A DNA stretch of 10,777 nt from positions 1-10,777 of the forward strand of contig JAEZKE010000144.1 in assembly GCA_023436175.1 (NCBI GenBank), in the 5' to 3' direction. Positions 1 to 6,279 of this stretch are shown in pieces. The stretch is from Methanobacteriota archaeon (GTDB lineage: Archaea; Methanobacteriota; Methanobacteria; Methanobacteriales; Methanobacteriaceae). The notes under the pieces are model-generated. The model saw nothing but the letters and a program-made list of their open reading frames with translations. It was not told where the DNA came from and did not search any database. The position numbers and the translations under genes are program-made. Position 1 is the stretch's first letter. Each line of letters opens with the position of its first letter.

Positions 1-42
1 TCCAATGATAAGAACTTTTTTTATGTCATGATCCTTCGGCAT
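1..42 (-). CDS. carB: Carbamoyl-phosphate synthase large subunit, N-terminal fragment
   Basis: Only the first 14 codons lie in the window; the gene runs off the left edge. The translation MPKDHDIKKVLIIG matches the usual CarB N-terminus (MPK..DIKKVLIIGSGP), which leads into the first ATP-grasp/pre-ATP-grasp domain. CarB makes carbamoyl phosphate from bicarbonate, ATP and the ammonia supplied by CarA. The start at 42 is chosen because GGGGAT lies about 6 nt upstream on the minus strand and because family members begin here. An in-frame ATG 16 codons upstream (position 90) has no Shine-Dalgarno and would add residues foreign to the family. The gene lies 129 bp downstream of carA on the same strand, so a carAB operon is likely. 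The fragment is short, so the call rests on the N-terminal motif plus the carA neighbour. Confidence 0.85.
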   Translation of the reverse strand, partial: MPKDHDIKKVLIIG

Positions 43-132
43 CTTTATCCCCGTTATTTTGTAACTTATTATTTTGTGAGTTAAATCCATTGAACTATGT
101 TTTTATCTTTATTAAATATTTTTCAATTTGGC

Positions 133-155
133 AGTCTTTCCTCTCCTAAAGTACT
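133..155 (-). other. Small hairpin in the carA-carB gap
   Basis: AGTCTTT (133-139) can pair with AAAGTACT (148-155) leaving one bulged base. On the transcribed minus strand the 8-nt loop reads AGGAGAGG, which resembles a Shine-Dalgarno sequence but precedes no usable reading frame. It may be a processing or attenuation element between carA and carB, or chance. The rest of the 129-bp gap (43-171) is plain AT-rich sequence. Confidence 0.25.
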
Positions 156-171
156 CCCAATGATAATTTTA

Positions 172-1254
172 TTAATATTCCTTTATTGTCTTAACGAACC
201 TATCAAATGTATAATCTGTATCGTGAGGTCCAGGACCTGCTTCGGGATGGTACTGTACACTTGAAACTGGAAGTTCCTCATGTTCAATTCCTTCAGGTGT
301 ACCATCGTTCAGATTCACCTGAGTCATCTTAAGAGGAGTTTCTCCAATTGATTCAGGATCAATGGTAAATCCATGATTTTGAGAAGTTATAGAAACTTTA
401 TCAGTCCTCAGATCCATTATTGGTTGATTTATTCCCCTGTGACCAAATTTCATCTTGTATATCTTAGCCCCGAATGCAAGTCCTATTATCTGCTGTCCGA
501 GACATATTCCAAAAACAGGGAGTCTTTCAGATAGTTTCCTTACATTTTCTATGGCTTCTTTTACCCTTGTGGGGTCTCCAGGGCCGCTTGATACAAGTAT
601 TCCATCAGGTCCGTAATCAAGAACTTCTTTATAATTAGTTTTATAAGGTAAAACAACCACACCAGTTTCTCTTTTGAGCAATGCATTTATACTGTTATTT
701 TTTATTCCACAGTCAACAATAGCTACTCTTCTTTTGAAATCTTCCCCATAAATTACGGGCTTATCTACACAAACTTGATCTACAAGGTCTATTTCTTCTA
801 TATCTGGTTGATGCTTTGCAATATTCAGCAGTTCATCATCATCTAAGTCTTCAGTTGTAAGTGCCCCCTTCATGGTTCCGTGTTCTCTGATCTTTATTGT
901 AAGTGCCCTTGTGTCAACTCCGCTTATTCCTGGAATTTCATAGTCACTTAAAAATTCTGAAAGACTTTTTTGAGAGTGACTGTGTGATGGATGTTGACTT
1001 TCATCCCTTACTATAAATCCTTCTGCCTTTATTCCATTTGATTGAAACCATTCTTCAGATATTCCATAATTTCCCTGAAGAGGATAAGTGTTCATTAATA
1101 TTTGACCTTTATATGATGGATCTGTAAGTGACTCTACATATCCTGTCATTCCTGTAGCAAAAACTACTTCTCCAGTCTTTGTAGTCTCAAAACCAAAGCT
1201 TTCTCCTTTAAATATTGTTCCGTCTTCTAAAGCTAATTTTGCTTCCCTTACCAT
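172..1254 (-). CDS. carA: Carbamoyl-phosphate synthase small (glutaminase) subunit
   Basis: 360 aa, the normal length for an archaeal CarA. It hydrolyses glutamine and channels ammonia to CarB for carbamoyl phosphate, the precursor of pyrimidines and arginine; it acts in the cytoplasm. Residues 1-140 form the CPSase small-chain domain (LALEDGTIFKGESFG near the start, FATGMTGYVESLTDPSY at 32-48). Residues about 175-358 form a class I glutamine amidotransferase domain: SGPGDP at 223-228, nucleophile Cys251 in GICLGQQ, GHRGINQP from 271, and His336 with Glu338 in SVQYHPEAG. The whole catalytic triad is present. The ATG at 1254 is preceded by GGTGAT (1258-1263), a good archaeal Shine-Dalgarno. 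It lies 144 bp downstream of rimI and 129 bp upstream of carB, all on the minus strand, so co-transcription with carB is very likely and with rimI possible. Confidence 0.97.
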   Translation of the reverse strand: MVREAKLALEDGTIFKGESFGFETTKTGEVVFATGMTGYVESLTDPSYKGQILMNTYPLQGNYGISEEWFQSNGIKAEGFIVRDESQHPSHSHSQKSLSEFLSDYEIPGISGVDTRALTIKIREHGTMKGALTTEDLDDDELLNIAKHQPDIEEIDLVDQVCVDKPVIYGEDFKRRVAIVDCGIKNNSINALLKRETGVVVLPYKTNYKEVLDYGPDGILVSSGPGDPTRVKEAIENVRKLSERLPVFGICLGQQIIGLAFGAKIYKMKFGHRGINQPIMDLRTDKVSITSQNHGFTIDPESIGETPLKMTQVNLNDGTPEGIEHEELPVSSVQYHPEAGPGPHDTDYTFDRFVKTIKEY

Positions 1255-1257
1255 TTA

Positions 1258-1303
1258 ATCACCGTATAATCGTGAATTAGTTTAATAGCTTAAATTAATA
1301 TTA
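1258..1303 (-). promoter_or_regulatory. Putative carA promoter and ribosome-binding site
   Basis: On the minus strand an AT-rich TATA-like stretch (1290-1303, TTAATATTAATTTA) lies about 40 nt upstream of the carA ATG, followed by GGTGAT at 1258-1263. The spacing fits a start site near 1268 with a short leader. The ribosome-binding site is convincing; the TATA call is weak because the whole gap is AT-rich. Confidence 0.4.
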
Positions 1304-1398
1304 ATCAAAAAATTGAACTTTATTTAGTAATTATCTTTATGACATTTGATCTTCTATTATTATAGTTTTTGTAGTTTTCGAGAATCAAATATCAAAAA

Positions 1399-1833
1399 TT
1401 ATTCCGTAAGTTTTTTCATGATTACGGCATCTTCACCATCTTCATAGTAACCTTCACAGATCTTACTTTCCTTAAAACCTAATTTAGTGTAGAATTTTCT
1501 TGCCCCTGCATTTCCAACTCTAACTTCTAATTTAATTTCCCTTACATTACATTTTTTGAAGATATCTACAGCATAGTTTACAAGCTCGGCTCCTACGCCT
1601 TTTCTTCTGTAATTTTTATCCACTGCAATTGAAATTATATGGCCTTCATCTTCATATCTGATCCAAAATATAATATATCCTACAACAATATTATCTTGTT
1701 GGGCAACTAAAAATCCTGCCCCTAAATTATAAATATCTATAATGATACTTGCTGGATAAGGATCCTTAAAGGACTCCATTTCAATTTCCAGGATCCTTTT
1801 AACATCTGGACGTTTAAATTCTCTTATTATCAT
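1399..1833 (-). CDS. rimI: RimI/Ard1-type protein N-terminal acetyltransferase (GNAT)
   Basis: 144 aa, typical length for RimI. GNAT enzymes of this type transfer acetyl from acetyl-CoA to protein N-termini; archaeal members act like NatA (Ard1) on many proteins. Visible motifs: the beta4 strand HIISIAV (65-71), the acetyl-CoA pyrophosphate loop YRRKGVGAEL (75-84), LEVRVGNAGARKFYTKLGF (102-120), and the C-terminal YYEDGEDAVIM (129-139), the last two being hallmarks of RimI. The ATG at 1833 is supported by GGAGAT about 6 nt upstream. The opposite-strand gene UPF0146 begins right beside it, so the rimI promoter must lie inside that neighbour's coding sequence; a TATA-like ACTATATATTG is visible there. 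A T5 run follows the stop codon. Family assignment is firm; the exact substrate is not visible. Confidence 0.92.
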   Translation of the reverse strand: MIIREFKRPDVKRILEIEMESFKDPYPASIIIDIYNLGAGFLVAQQDNIVVGYIIFWIRYEDEGHIISIAVDKNYRRKGVGAELVNYAVDIFKKCNVREIKLEVRVGNAGARKFYTKLGFKESKICEGYYEDGEDAVIMKKLTE

Positions 1834-1882
1834 GAATATCTCCGTGGTAGAAATGTGGAAAGATTTTGCTCAATATATAGTC
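1813..1882. promoter_or_regulatory. Interlocked divergent promoters of rimI and the UPF0146 gene
   Basis: There is no free intergenic DNA between the two divergent genes. A TATA-like ACTATATATTG on the minus strand (about 1871-1882) lies inside the UPF0146 coding sequence and fits a rimI start site near 1848. A TATA-like TTTAAATT on the plus strand (1813-1820) lies inside rimI and fits a start site near 1844. The two predicted start sites nearly coincide, so transcription initiation may be mutually exclusive. All positions are inferred from motif and spacing. Confidence 0.4.
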
Positions 1883-2236
1883 AATAATTATAGTAACGCA
1901 GAGAAGATAGTCGAGGTAGGTGCTGGAAAGTTCCATAAAGTCGCCTCGATTCTGGAAGAAAACCTCAGTTCATCTATTGTCATGACAGATATTAAACCTT
2001 CTCATGGCAAAATAATTAAAGATGATATTTGTAATCCTGACTTAAAAGTATATAGTGGATCATCTCTTATTTATTCTATAAGGCCCCAACCAGAATTGAT
2101 GCCCCATCTTATGATTGTTGCAGAAAAAACTGGTGCAGATCTTATAATAAAACCTTTCTCTACTGACTCAATACCTGCAGACAAAATGAAACTTGTAAAT
2201 TATAAAAGGGCAACTTTTTACAGGTATTCCAAATAA
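1853..2236 (+). CDS. UPF0146 family protein (methyltransferase-like fold, function unknown)
   Basis: 127 aa from the ATG at 1853. It looks like a shrunken class I SAM-dependent methyltransferase fold: KIVEVGAGKF is a motif-I glycine loop near the N-terminus, VMTDIKP gives the acidic end of strand 2, DDICNPDL is a motif-III-like segment, and LIYSIRPQPELMP resembles the motif-IV region. This pattern is that of archaeal UPF0146 proteins, whose role is unknown. An ATG at 1832 in the same frame would add seven residues, but its start codon overlaps the rimI start, has no Shine-Dalgarno and lies too close to the likely TATA (1813-1820). The ATG at 1853 follows GTGGTAG and begins with MWKDF, where such proteins typically start. 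Whether it still binds SAM or methylates anything cannot be told from sequence. Confidence 0.8.
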   Translation: MWKDFAQYIVNNYSNAEKIVEVGAGKFHKVASILEENLSSSIVMTDIKPSHGKIIKDDICNPDLKVYSGSSLIYSIRPQPELMPHLMIVAEKTGADLIIKPFSTDSIPADKMKLVNYKRATFYRYSK

Positions 2237-2243
2237 TTTAATA

Positions 2244-2280
2244 GTGATTCATTATTTCCGGGTGAATGACGTAACTTTTT
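2244..2280 (+). terminator. Possible terminator after UPF0146 gene
   Basis: GTGATTCAT (2244-2252) can pair imperfectly with GTGAATGAC (2262-2270; 7 of 9), followed by a T5 run at 2276-2280. It begins 8 bp after the stop codon. Archaeal termination depends mainly on T-tracts, so the stem may be incidental. Confidence 0.35.
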
Positions 2281-2326
2281 AAACTTATAAATTTTAAGTA
2301 ATAAATTTACATTTTTTGAAGAAAAC

Positions 2327-2354
2327 TCTCAAAAAATCGGAGATTTTTTTGAGA
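2327..2354. repeat. A/T-rich hairpin of the AAAAATC-N3-GATTTTT type
   Basis: TCTCAAAAAATC (2327-2338) and GATTTTTTTGAGA (2342-2354) form a stem of about 12 bp around a short GGA loop, with one bulged T. It sits between the 9-bp inverted repeats of this region. A very similar core occurs at 10532-10552. It could be an RNA hairpin or a protein-binding palindrome. Confidence 0.5.
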
Positions 2355-2413
2355 TTGAAAACACTTGAACAAATTATCTTAATAATATCAAAAATATTGA
2401 GTCATTCACTCTA

Positions 2414-2429
2414 AAATGAAATTTCATTT
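2414..2429. repeat. Perfect 16-bp palindrome
   Basis: AAATGAAATTTCATTT reads the same on both strands with no central spacer. One arm recurs nearby as TTCATTTTA (2438-2446), which also pairs with TAAAATGAA (2412-2420). It is some 300 bp upstream of the ATPase TATA box, so its target gene is unclear. Confidence 0.45.
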
Positions 2430-2711
2430 ATTTACTATTCATTTTAAACTAATAACTCTTTAAACTGATTTTAATGGATTTAAAGTTAAAAATAATTTTT
2501 ACATGACATATACATCTAAATCAGACTTTTTTAAATTAACGCTCATGTCAGTTACATACTCATAATCCTTGACCAGAATTTAATTAATTATATATTGGGT
2601 TAATTACTATAAAGATTGAAGGAATAGTTATAAAAAATATAAAATTTGAACCATAATATAACCTTAAATGTCTTAAAACTAATTTTTACGAACTATCAAA
2701 AATAAATTAAG

Positions 2712-2721
2712 TTAATATATA
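2712..2721 (+). promoter_or_regulatory. TATA box of the ATPase-cobK operon
   Basis: TTAATATATA lies 27-36 bp upstream of the ATPase ATG. This spacing puts the transcription start within about 10 nt of the ATG, giving a very short leader or none, which agrees with the lack of a clear Shine-Dalgarno before 2748. Confidence 0.5.
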
Positions 2722-2747
2722 TTATTTGTATTAAAAGATGTGTTACA

Positions 2748-5282
2748 ATGAAATGGCAAAAGTTAAGTGTAGAAGAAACGTTGGAGACACTCGACTCAGA
2801 TGCAAATAAAGGTTTAAGCGAAGCAGAAGCTAAAAATCGTAACCTTAAATTTGGACTGAATGAACTAGTCGAAAAGGAGAAACCTGGCCCAATACGTCTT
2901 TTTTTAGGGCAGTTTAAAGAAATACTTATAATTATACTTATATTTGCCGCTATAGCGGCATATTATGTAGGGGATGCAATTGATGCAATTGTTATCCTGA
3001 TTGTTGTTGTAATAAATGCTGTTGTTGGATTTATACAGGAATATAGGGCAGAAAAAGCTATGGAAAAGCTTAAAGGTCTTATTTCTAATGAAGCAGTTGT
3101 TATCAGGGACGGGAAAAAGCAGAAGATACCTGCCAAAAACTTAACACAGGGAGATATTGTTGTTATAGAAGAAGGAGACAATATTCCTGCAGATTTAAGA
3201 CTAATAAAAAGTTTTGATTTAAGGGTAGACGAATCATCACTTACTGGAGAATCACTTCCAGCTAAAAAACACTCTGAAATCGTTGATGGTGAAGAAGAAA
3301 CAGATAATCTGGTCTTTATGGATACTGATGTATCCTTAGGTCGGGGAAAAGGTGTTGTAGTAGCAGTAGGTATGGACACTTCTATAGGGAAAATAGCAGA
3401 ATTAATACAGGAAGAAGAAGAGGATACCCCATTACATCAAAAAATAGGACGCCTCGGAAGAAACCTGGGAATTCTCGCACTGGTTGTCTGTTCAGTGGTA
3501 TTTGTTTTACAGTACCTGCAGGGACTCCCAATAATTGATACATTTTTAACCGCTATTTCATTAGCAGTTGCAGCTGTTCCAGAGGGCCTTCCTGCGATTT
3601 TAACACTTACACTTGCTCTTGGAATGCAGAGAATGGCAAAAAGCAAAGCCATTGTTAGAAAACTTCTCGCAGTTGAAACTTTAGGGTCATGTAATGTTAT
3701 ATGTACCGATAAAACAGGTACACTTACCAAAAATAAGATGACTGTAAGGGAAACCCGCATAACTGCTCCTGAGAAAGCCTTTGAAATTTCTGCATTATGT
3801 AACAATGCAGTTTTAAATGAAGGCAAGCTCATAGGCGACCCTACCGATGGGGCCATATTAGCTTATGCTGAAGAAAATGGGTATAAAAGGTCAGAACTTG
3901 AAAAAATACATCCCAGACTGCTTGAAATTCCACTTGACAGCGTTAGAAAGAGGATGACAACAGTAAATGATTTCAATGGAACTAATTACGTCCTGGTTAA
4001 AGGAGCTCCTGAAATTGTTTTAGATAGATGTATGTGGATTGAAAAGGATGCAATGGCTCAAAAACTTGCTAAACAAGATAAAGAAATCATATTAAATGAT
4101 CTAAAGGACATGACAGGTAAGGCCCTTCGTGTTCTAGCTCTTGCATACAAAAAACTAACACCTGAAGAACAAGATCTGGATAGTGTTGATAAGGATAAAT
4201 TAGAAGAAAACCTTGTTTTCGTTGGTATGGTTGGAATGATGGATCCACCAAGACAGGAAGCTAAAGAAGCTGTTGCAACATGTATGAGAGCAGGGATTAG
4301 AGTTGTAATGATAACTGGGGACCATGAAGATACTGCTGCAGCCATAGGGAAAGAAATTGGAATTCTTACAAAGGGTAAAGTTCTTACAGGTTCCGAACTT
4401 GATAAACTCAGCGATACTGAATTCAAAGACATGGTTGATGATATTCAGGTTTATGCAAGAGTTTTCCCCGAACAAAAGGTCAGAATTGTAGAAGCCCTTA
4501 AAGAAAAAGGCAATATCACATCAATGACTGGAGACGGTGTAAACGATGCTCCGGCTCTTAAAAGGGCAGCTATTGGAGTTGCCATGGGAAGCGGTACAGA
4601 TGTTGCTAAAGAGTCAGCAGATATGCTTTTACAGGACGATAACTTTGCCACCATTGTTAAAGCAGTTAAAGAAGGACGTATAATATTTGATAACATCAGG
4701 AGATTCGTCAGGTTCCAGCTTTCAACCAACATAGGCGCTATACTCACCATTACCTCCGCATCGATCCTGAGCCTTCCAGTACCATTTAACCCAATCCAGG
4801 TTTTATGGATAAACATCATCATGGACGGGCCACCAGCACAGTCTCTTGGAGTTGAGCCTCCTGAAAAGAATGTTATGGAACGTGCTCCCCTAAAAGAAGA
4901 GATAATACCTCGGAAGAATTTAATCAAAATAGCCATTGCAGGAGTAGTAATGACTGTGGGAACCTTAGTACTCTATTATCTAGAACTTACAAACGGAGCA
5001 GGTACTTTAAAAGCTACAACCATAGCATTTACAGTGTTTGTCATGTTTCAAATCTTCAACGTGTTTAACTGTAGGGCAGCGAAGTTTTCAAACTTCTCAA
5101 ATAAATTCCTTGTTGTAGCGATTGGACTGTCATTCTTACTGCAGCTAGCCGTTATATATGTTCCATTCCTACAGGGCGTATTTAGAACAACTGCGCTGTC
5201 AATAATTGACTGGGTTGCAATTATAATAGTTGCCAGCTTGATCTTTATAAGCGACTGGCTAGTTGAGAGGTTTATGAAATGA
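2748..5282 (+). CDS. P-type (P2A) cation ATPase, SPCA/PMR1-like Ca2+/Mn2+ pump
   Basis: 844 aa, complete. It uses ATP to move a divalent cation across the cytoplasmic membrane. In order: N-terminal cation-ATPase domain (about 1-70); M1-M2 (about 55-95); actuator domain with TGES 166-169; M3-M4 (about 238-292) with PEGLP 278-282; phosphorylation loop DKTGT with Asp321; nucleotide-binding KGAP 418-421; hinge GDGVNDAP 595-602; then M5-M10 to the C-terminus. The M5-M6 region is the telling part: QLSTN at 657-661 and NIIMDGPPAQSLGVEP at 689-704 are almost the sequence of eukaryotic Golgi SPCA/PMR1 pumps. Glu279, Asn689 and Asp693 would form a single ion site, and Ala664 stands where SERCA has its site-I Glu in M5. 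Gln698 corresponds to the Gln that governs Mn2+ transport in yeast Pmr1. The stop overlaps the next start (ATGA), so it is translationally coupled to cobK. The ion is inferred, not proven. Confidence 0.95.
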   Translation: MKWQKLSVEETLETLDSDANKGLSEAEAKNRNLKFGLNELVEKEKPGPIRLFLGQFKEILIIILIFAAIAAYYVGDAIDAIVILIVVVINAVVGFIQEYRAEKAMEKLKGLISNEAVVIRDGKKQKIPAKNLTQGDIVVIEEGDNIPADLRLIKSFDLRVDESSLTGESLPAKKHSEIVDGEEETDNLVFMDTDVSLGRGKGVVVAVGMDTSIGKIAELIQEEEEDTPLHQKIGRLGRNLGILALVVCSVVFVLQYLQGLPIIDTFLTAISLAVAAVPEGLPAILTLTLALGMQRMAKSKAIVRKLLAVETLGSCNVICTDKTGTLTKNKMTVRETRITAPEKAFEISALCNNAVLNEGKLIGDPTDGAILAYAEENGYKRSELEKIHPRLLEIPLDSVRKRMTTVNDFNGTNYVLVKGAPEIVLDRCMWIEKDAMAQKLAKQDKEIILNDLKDMTGKALRVLALAYKKLTPEEQDLDSVDKDKLEENLVFVGMVGMMDPPRQEAKEAVATCMRAGIRVVMITGDHEDTAAAIGKEIGILTKGKVLTGSELDKLSDTEFKDMVDDIQVYARVFPEQKVRIVEALKEKGNITSMTGDGVNDAPALKRAAIGVAMGSGTDVAKESADMLLQDDNFATIVKAVKEGRIIFDNIRRFVRFQLSTNIGAILTITSASILSLPVPFNPIQVLWINIIMDGPPAQSLGVEPPEKNVMERAPLKEEIIPRKNLIKIAIAGVVMTVGTLVLYYLELTNGAGTLKATTIAFTVFVMFQIFNVFNCRAAKFSNFSNKFLVVAIGLSFLLQLAVIYVPFLQGVFRTTALSIIDWVAIIIVASLIFISDWLVERFMK

Positions 5283-6055
5283 ATATAATGGTAATGGCAG
5301 GTACTAAAGATGCTGCAAATATCATAAAAAGGTTAAGCAGTGCCAAAAAATTCAACATACTTGCCACAACCACTACATCTTATGGTGCAGACATTGCAAA
5401 AGCAGCTGGTGCAGATAAAGTAATTTCTAAAGGGCTTACCCTGGAAGAACTTGTTGAAGTAATTAAAACAAATGATATAAACATTTTAATAGATGCTACC
5501 CACCCATTTGCTGCAATTGCAACTCATAATGCTATAAAATCTTCAAAGATAACTGAGATCAAATATTTAAGGTTTGAAAGACCAGAAGAAAACTTTAAGG
5601 AAAACCATCTCATTCATGAGGTATCATCATTTGAGGAAGCTGCATTAAAAGCAGAGGAACTAACTAAAGGCAAAGTTATGCACCTTGCAGGGGTCTCAAC
5701 ATTAAAACCGGTGATTGAAAAAATCGATTCCTCAAAATTATTTGCAAGAATACTTCCTTCAGTCGATTCCATTCAAAAATGCATTGATATTGGGCTAAAA
5801 CAGGAAAATATAATAGCAATGCAGGGAGTATTCTCAAAAAAATTCAACAAAATATTGTTCGAGGAATATAACATATCTCTTATCATAACAAAAGAAAGCG
5901 GAGAAACAGGCGGAACTCTATCAAAAATAAGTGCTGCTGTTGAACTTGGACTTGATGTAATATTGGTTACCCGCCAAAAAGTTGCAGAACTTGGGAATAA
6001 AGATATTTTTACAGATCTAGATGAAATAATTGATTTTATGTTAAAAATTACATAA
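5279..6055 (+). CDS. cobK: Cobalt-precorrin-6A (precorrin-6x) reductase
   Basis: 258 aa, normal for CobK/CbiJ. It reduces a double bond of (cobalt-)precorrin-6A with NAD(P)H in corrin ring synthesis; methanogens need cobamides for the Mtr methyltransferase. In an anaerobe the reaction would be the cobalt-containing one (CbiJ). Family signatures: N-terminal MVMAGTKDA in place of the common GT.E/DA start, DATHPFA 72-78, RFERP 98-102, HLAGVSTL from 135, ARILPS 156-161 and the TKESGETGGTLSK segment 204-216, which belongs to the nucleotide/substrate-binding region. The ATG at 5279 overlaps the ATPase stop by 4 bp, with GAGAGG about 10 nt upstream inside the ATPase gene. No other corrin gene is in the window, so the gene is separated from the rest of its pathway. 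Confidence 0.93.
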   Translation: MNIMVMAGTKDAANIIKRLSSAKKFNILATTTTSYGADIAKAAGADKVISKGLTLEELVEVIKTNDINILIDATHPFAAIATHNAIKSSKITEIKYLRFERPEENFKENHLIHEVSSFEEAALKAEELTKGKVMHLAGVSTLKPVIEKIDSSKLFARILPSVDSIQKCIDIGLKQENIIAMQGVFSKKFNKILFEEYNISLIITKESGETGGTLSKISAAVELGLDVILVTRQKVAELGNKDIFTDLDEIIDFMLKIT

Positions 6056-6090
6056 ATCATTATTTAAATCCTTTAAAAACATCTGGATAA

Positions 6091-6119
6091 TTTTAACTTT
6101 ATTTTTTAAACTATTTTTA
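6091..6119 (+). terminator. T-tract terminator region after cobK
   Basis: Three T runs (T4, T6, T5) follow each other between 6091 and 6119, starting 36 bp after the cobK stop. Archaeal RNA polymerase ends transcription at such T-tracts. No strong stem is present. Confidence 0.4.
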
Positions 6120-6223
6120 TCCTTGTTTCTAATTTAACTGTTTTTAACATTAGTCATTTCACTTTAGGACTAATTACAATATTGGAAATGCAATATGCTA
6201 ATCATAACCATACTGAAAGGTAG

Positions 6224-6274
6224 TTAATATATATAGCATATATTCAAATAAGATCAACTCAGCATAATGAGGTG
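6224..6274 (+). promoter_or_regulatory. Promoter and Shine-Dalgarno of the extracellular protein gene
   Basis: TTAATATATATA at 6224-6235 is a good archaeal TATA box. GAGGTG at 6269-6274, 5 nt before the ATG at 6280, is a strong Shine-Dalgarno. The gene therefore has its own promoter and is not a mere extension of the ATPase-cobK operon. Confidence 0.6.
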
Positions 6275-6279
6275 TTTTT

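Larger units (their letters stand above)
2237..2747. other. 511-bp AT-rich intergenic region with inverted repeats, no gene seen
   Basis: No coding frame with a ribosome-binding site is visible on either strand. The region contains an imperfect stem with T-tract just after UPF0146, a pair of 9-bp inverted repeats 130 bp apart (GTGAATGAC at 2262-2270, GTCATTCAC at 2401-2409), a long A/T hairpin between them, a perfect 16-bp palindrome, an inverted CTTTAAA/TTTAAAG pair (2458-2464 and 2479-2485), and the ATPase promoter at the right end. It could hold a non-coding RNA or an old miniature element; nothing seen decides this. Confidence 0.6.

Noticed and set aside
1..90. Longer carB start at position 90.
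   Set aside because: In frame but without a Shine-Dalgarno; the ATG at 42 has GGGGAT upstream and gives the usual CarB N-terminus.
2503..2565. A 20-codon frame starting with ATG in the gap before the ATPase gene.
   Set aside because: No Shine-Dalgarno, no promoter at the right distance and no recognisable peptide; expected by chance.
2963..4936. Several long open frames on the minus strand opposite the P-type ATPase gene (2963-3379, 3437-3856, 4058-4432, 4200-4475, 4451-4936).
   Set aside because: They lie wholly inside a conserved gene, give Ser/Thr- or Phe-rich low-complexity translations, and have no family motifs or convincing ribosome-binding sites. They are by-products of the sense gene's codon use.
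5773..6060. Minus-strand open frame opposite the end of cobK; likewise 7464-7682 opposite the flavodoxin gene and 8357-8599 opposite the regulator gene.
   Set aside because: Each is inside a recognised gene on the other strand and shows no start signal or protein motif.
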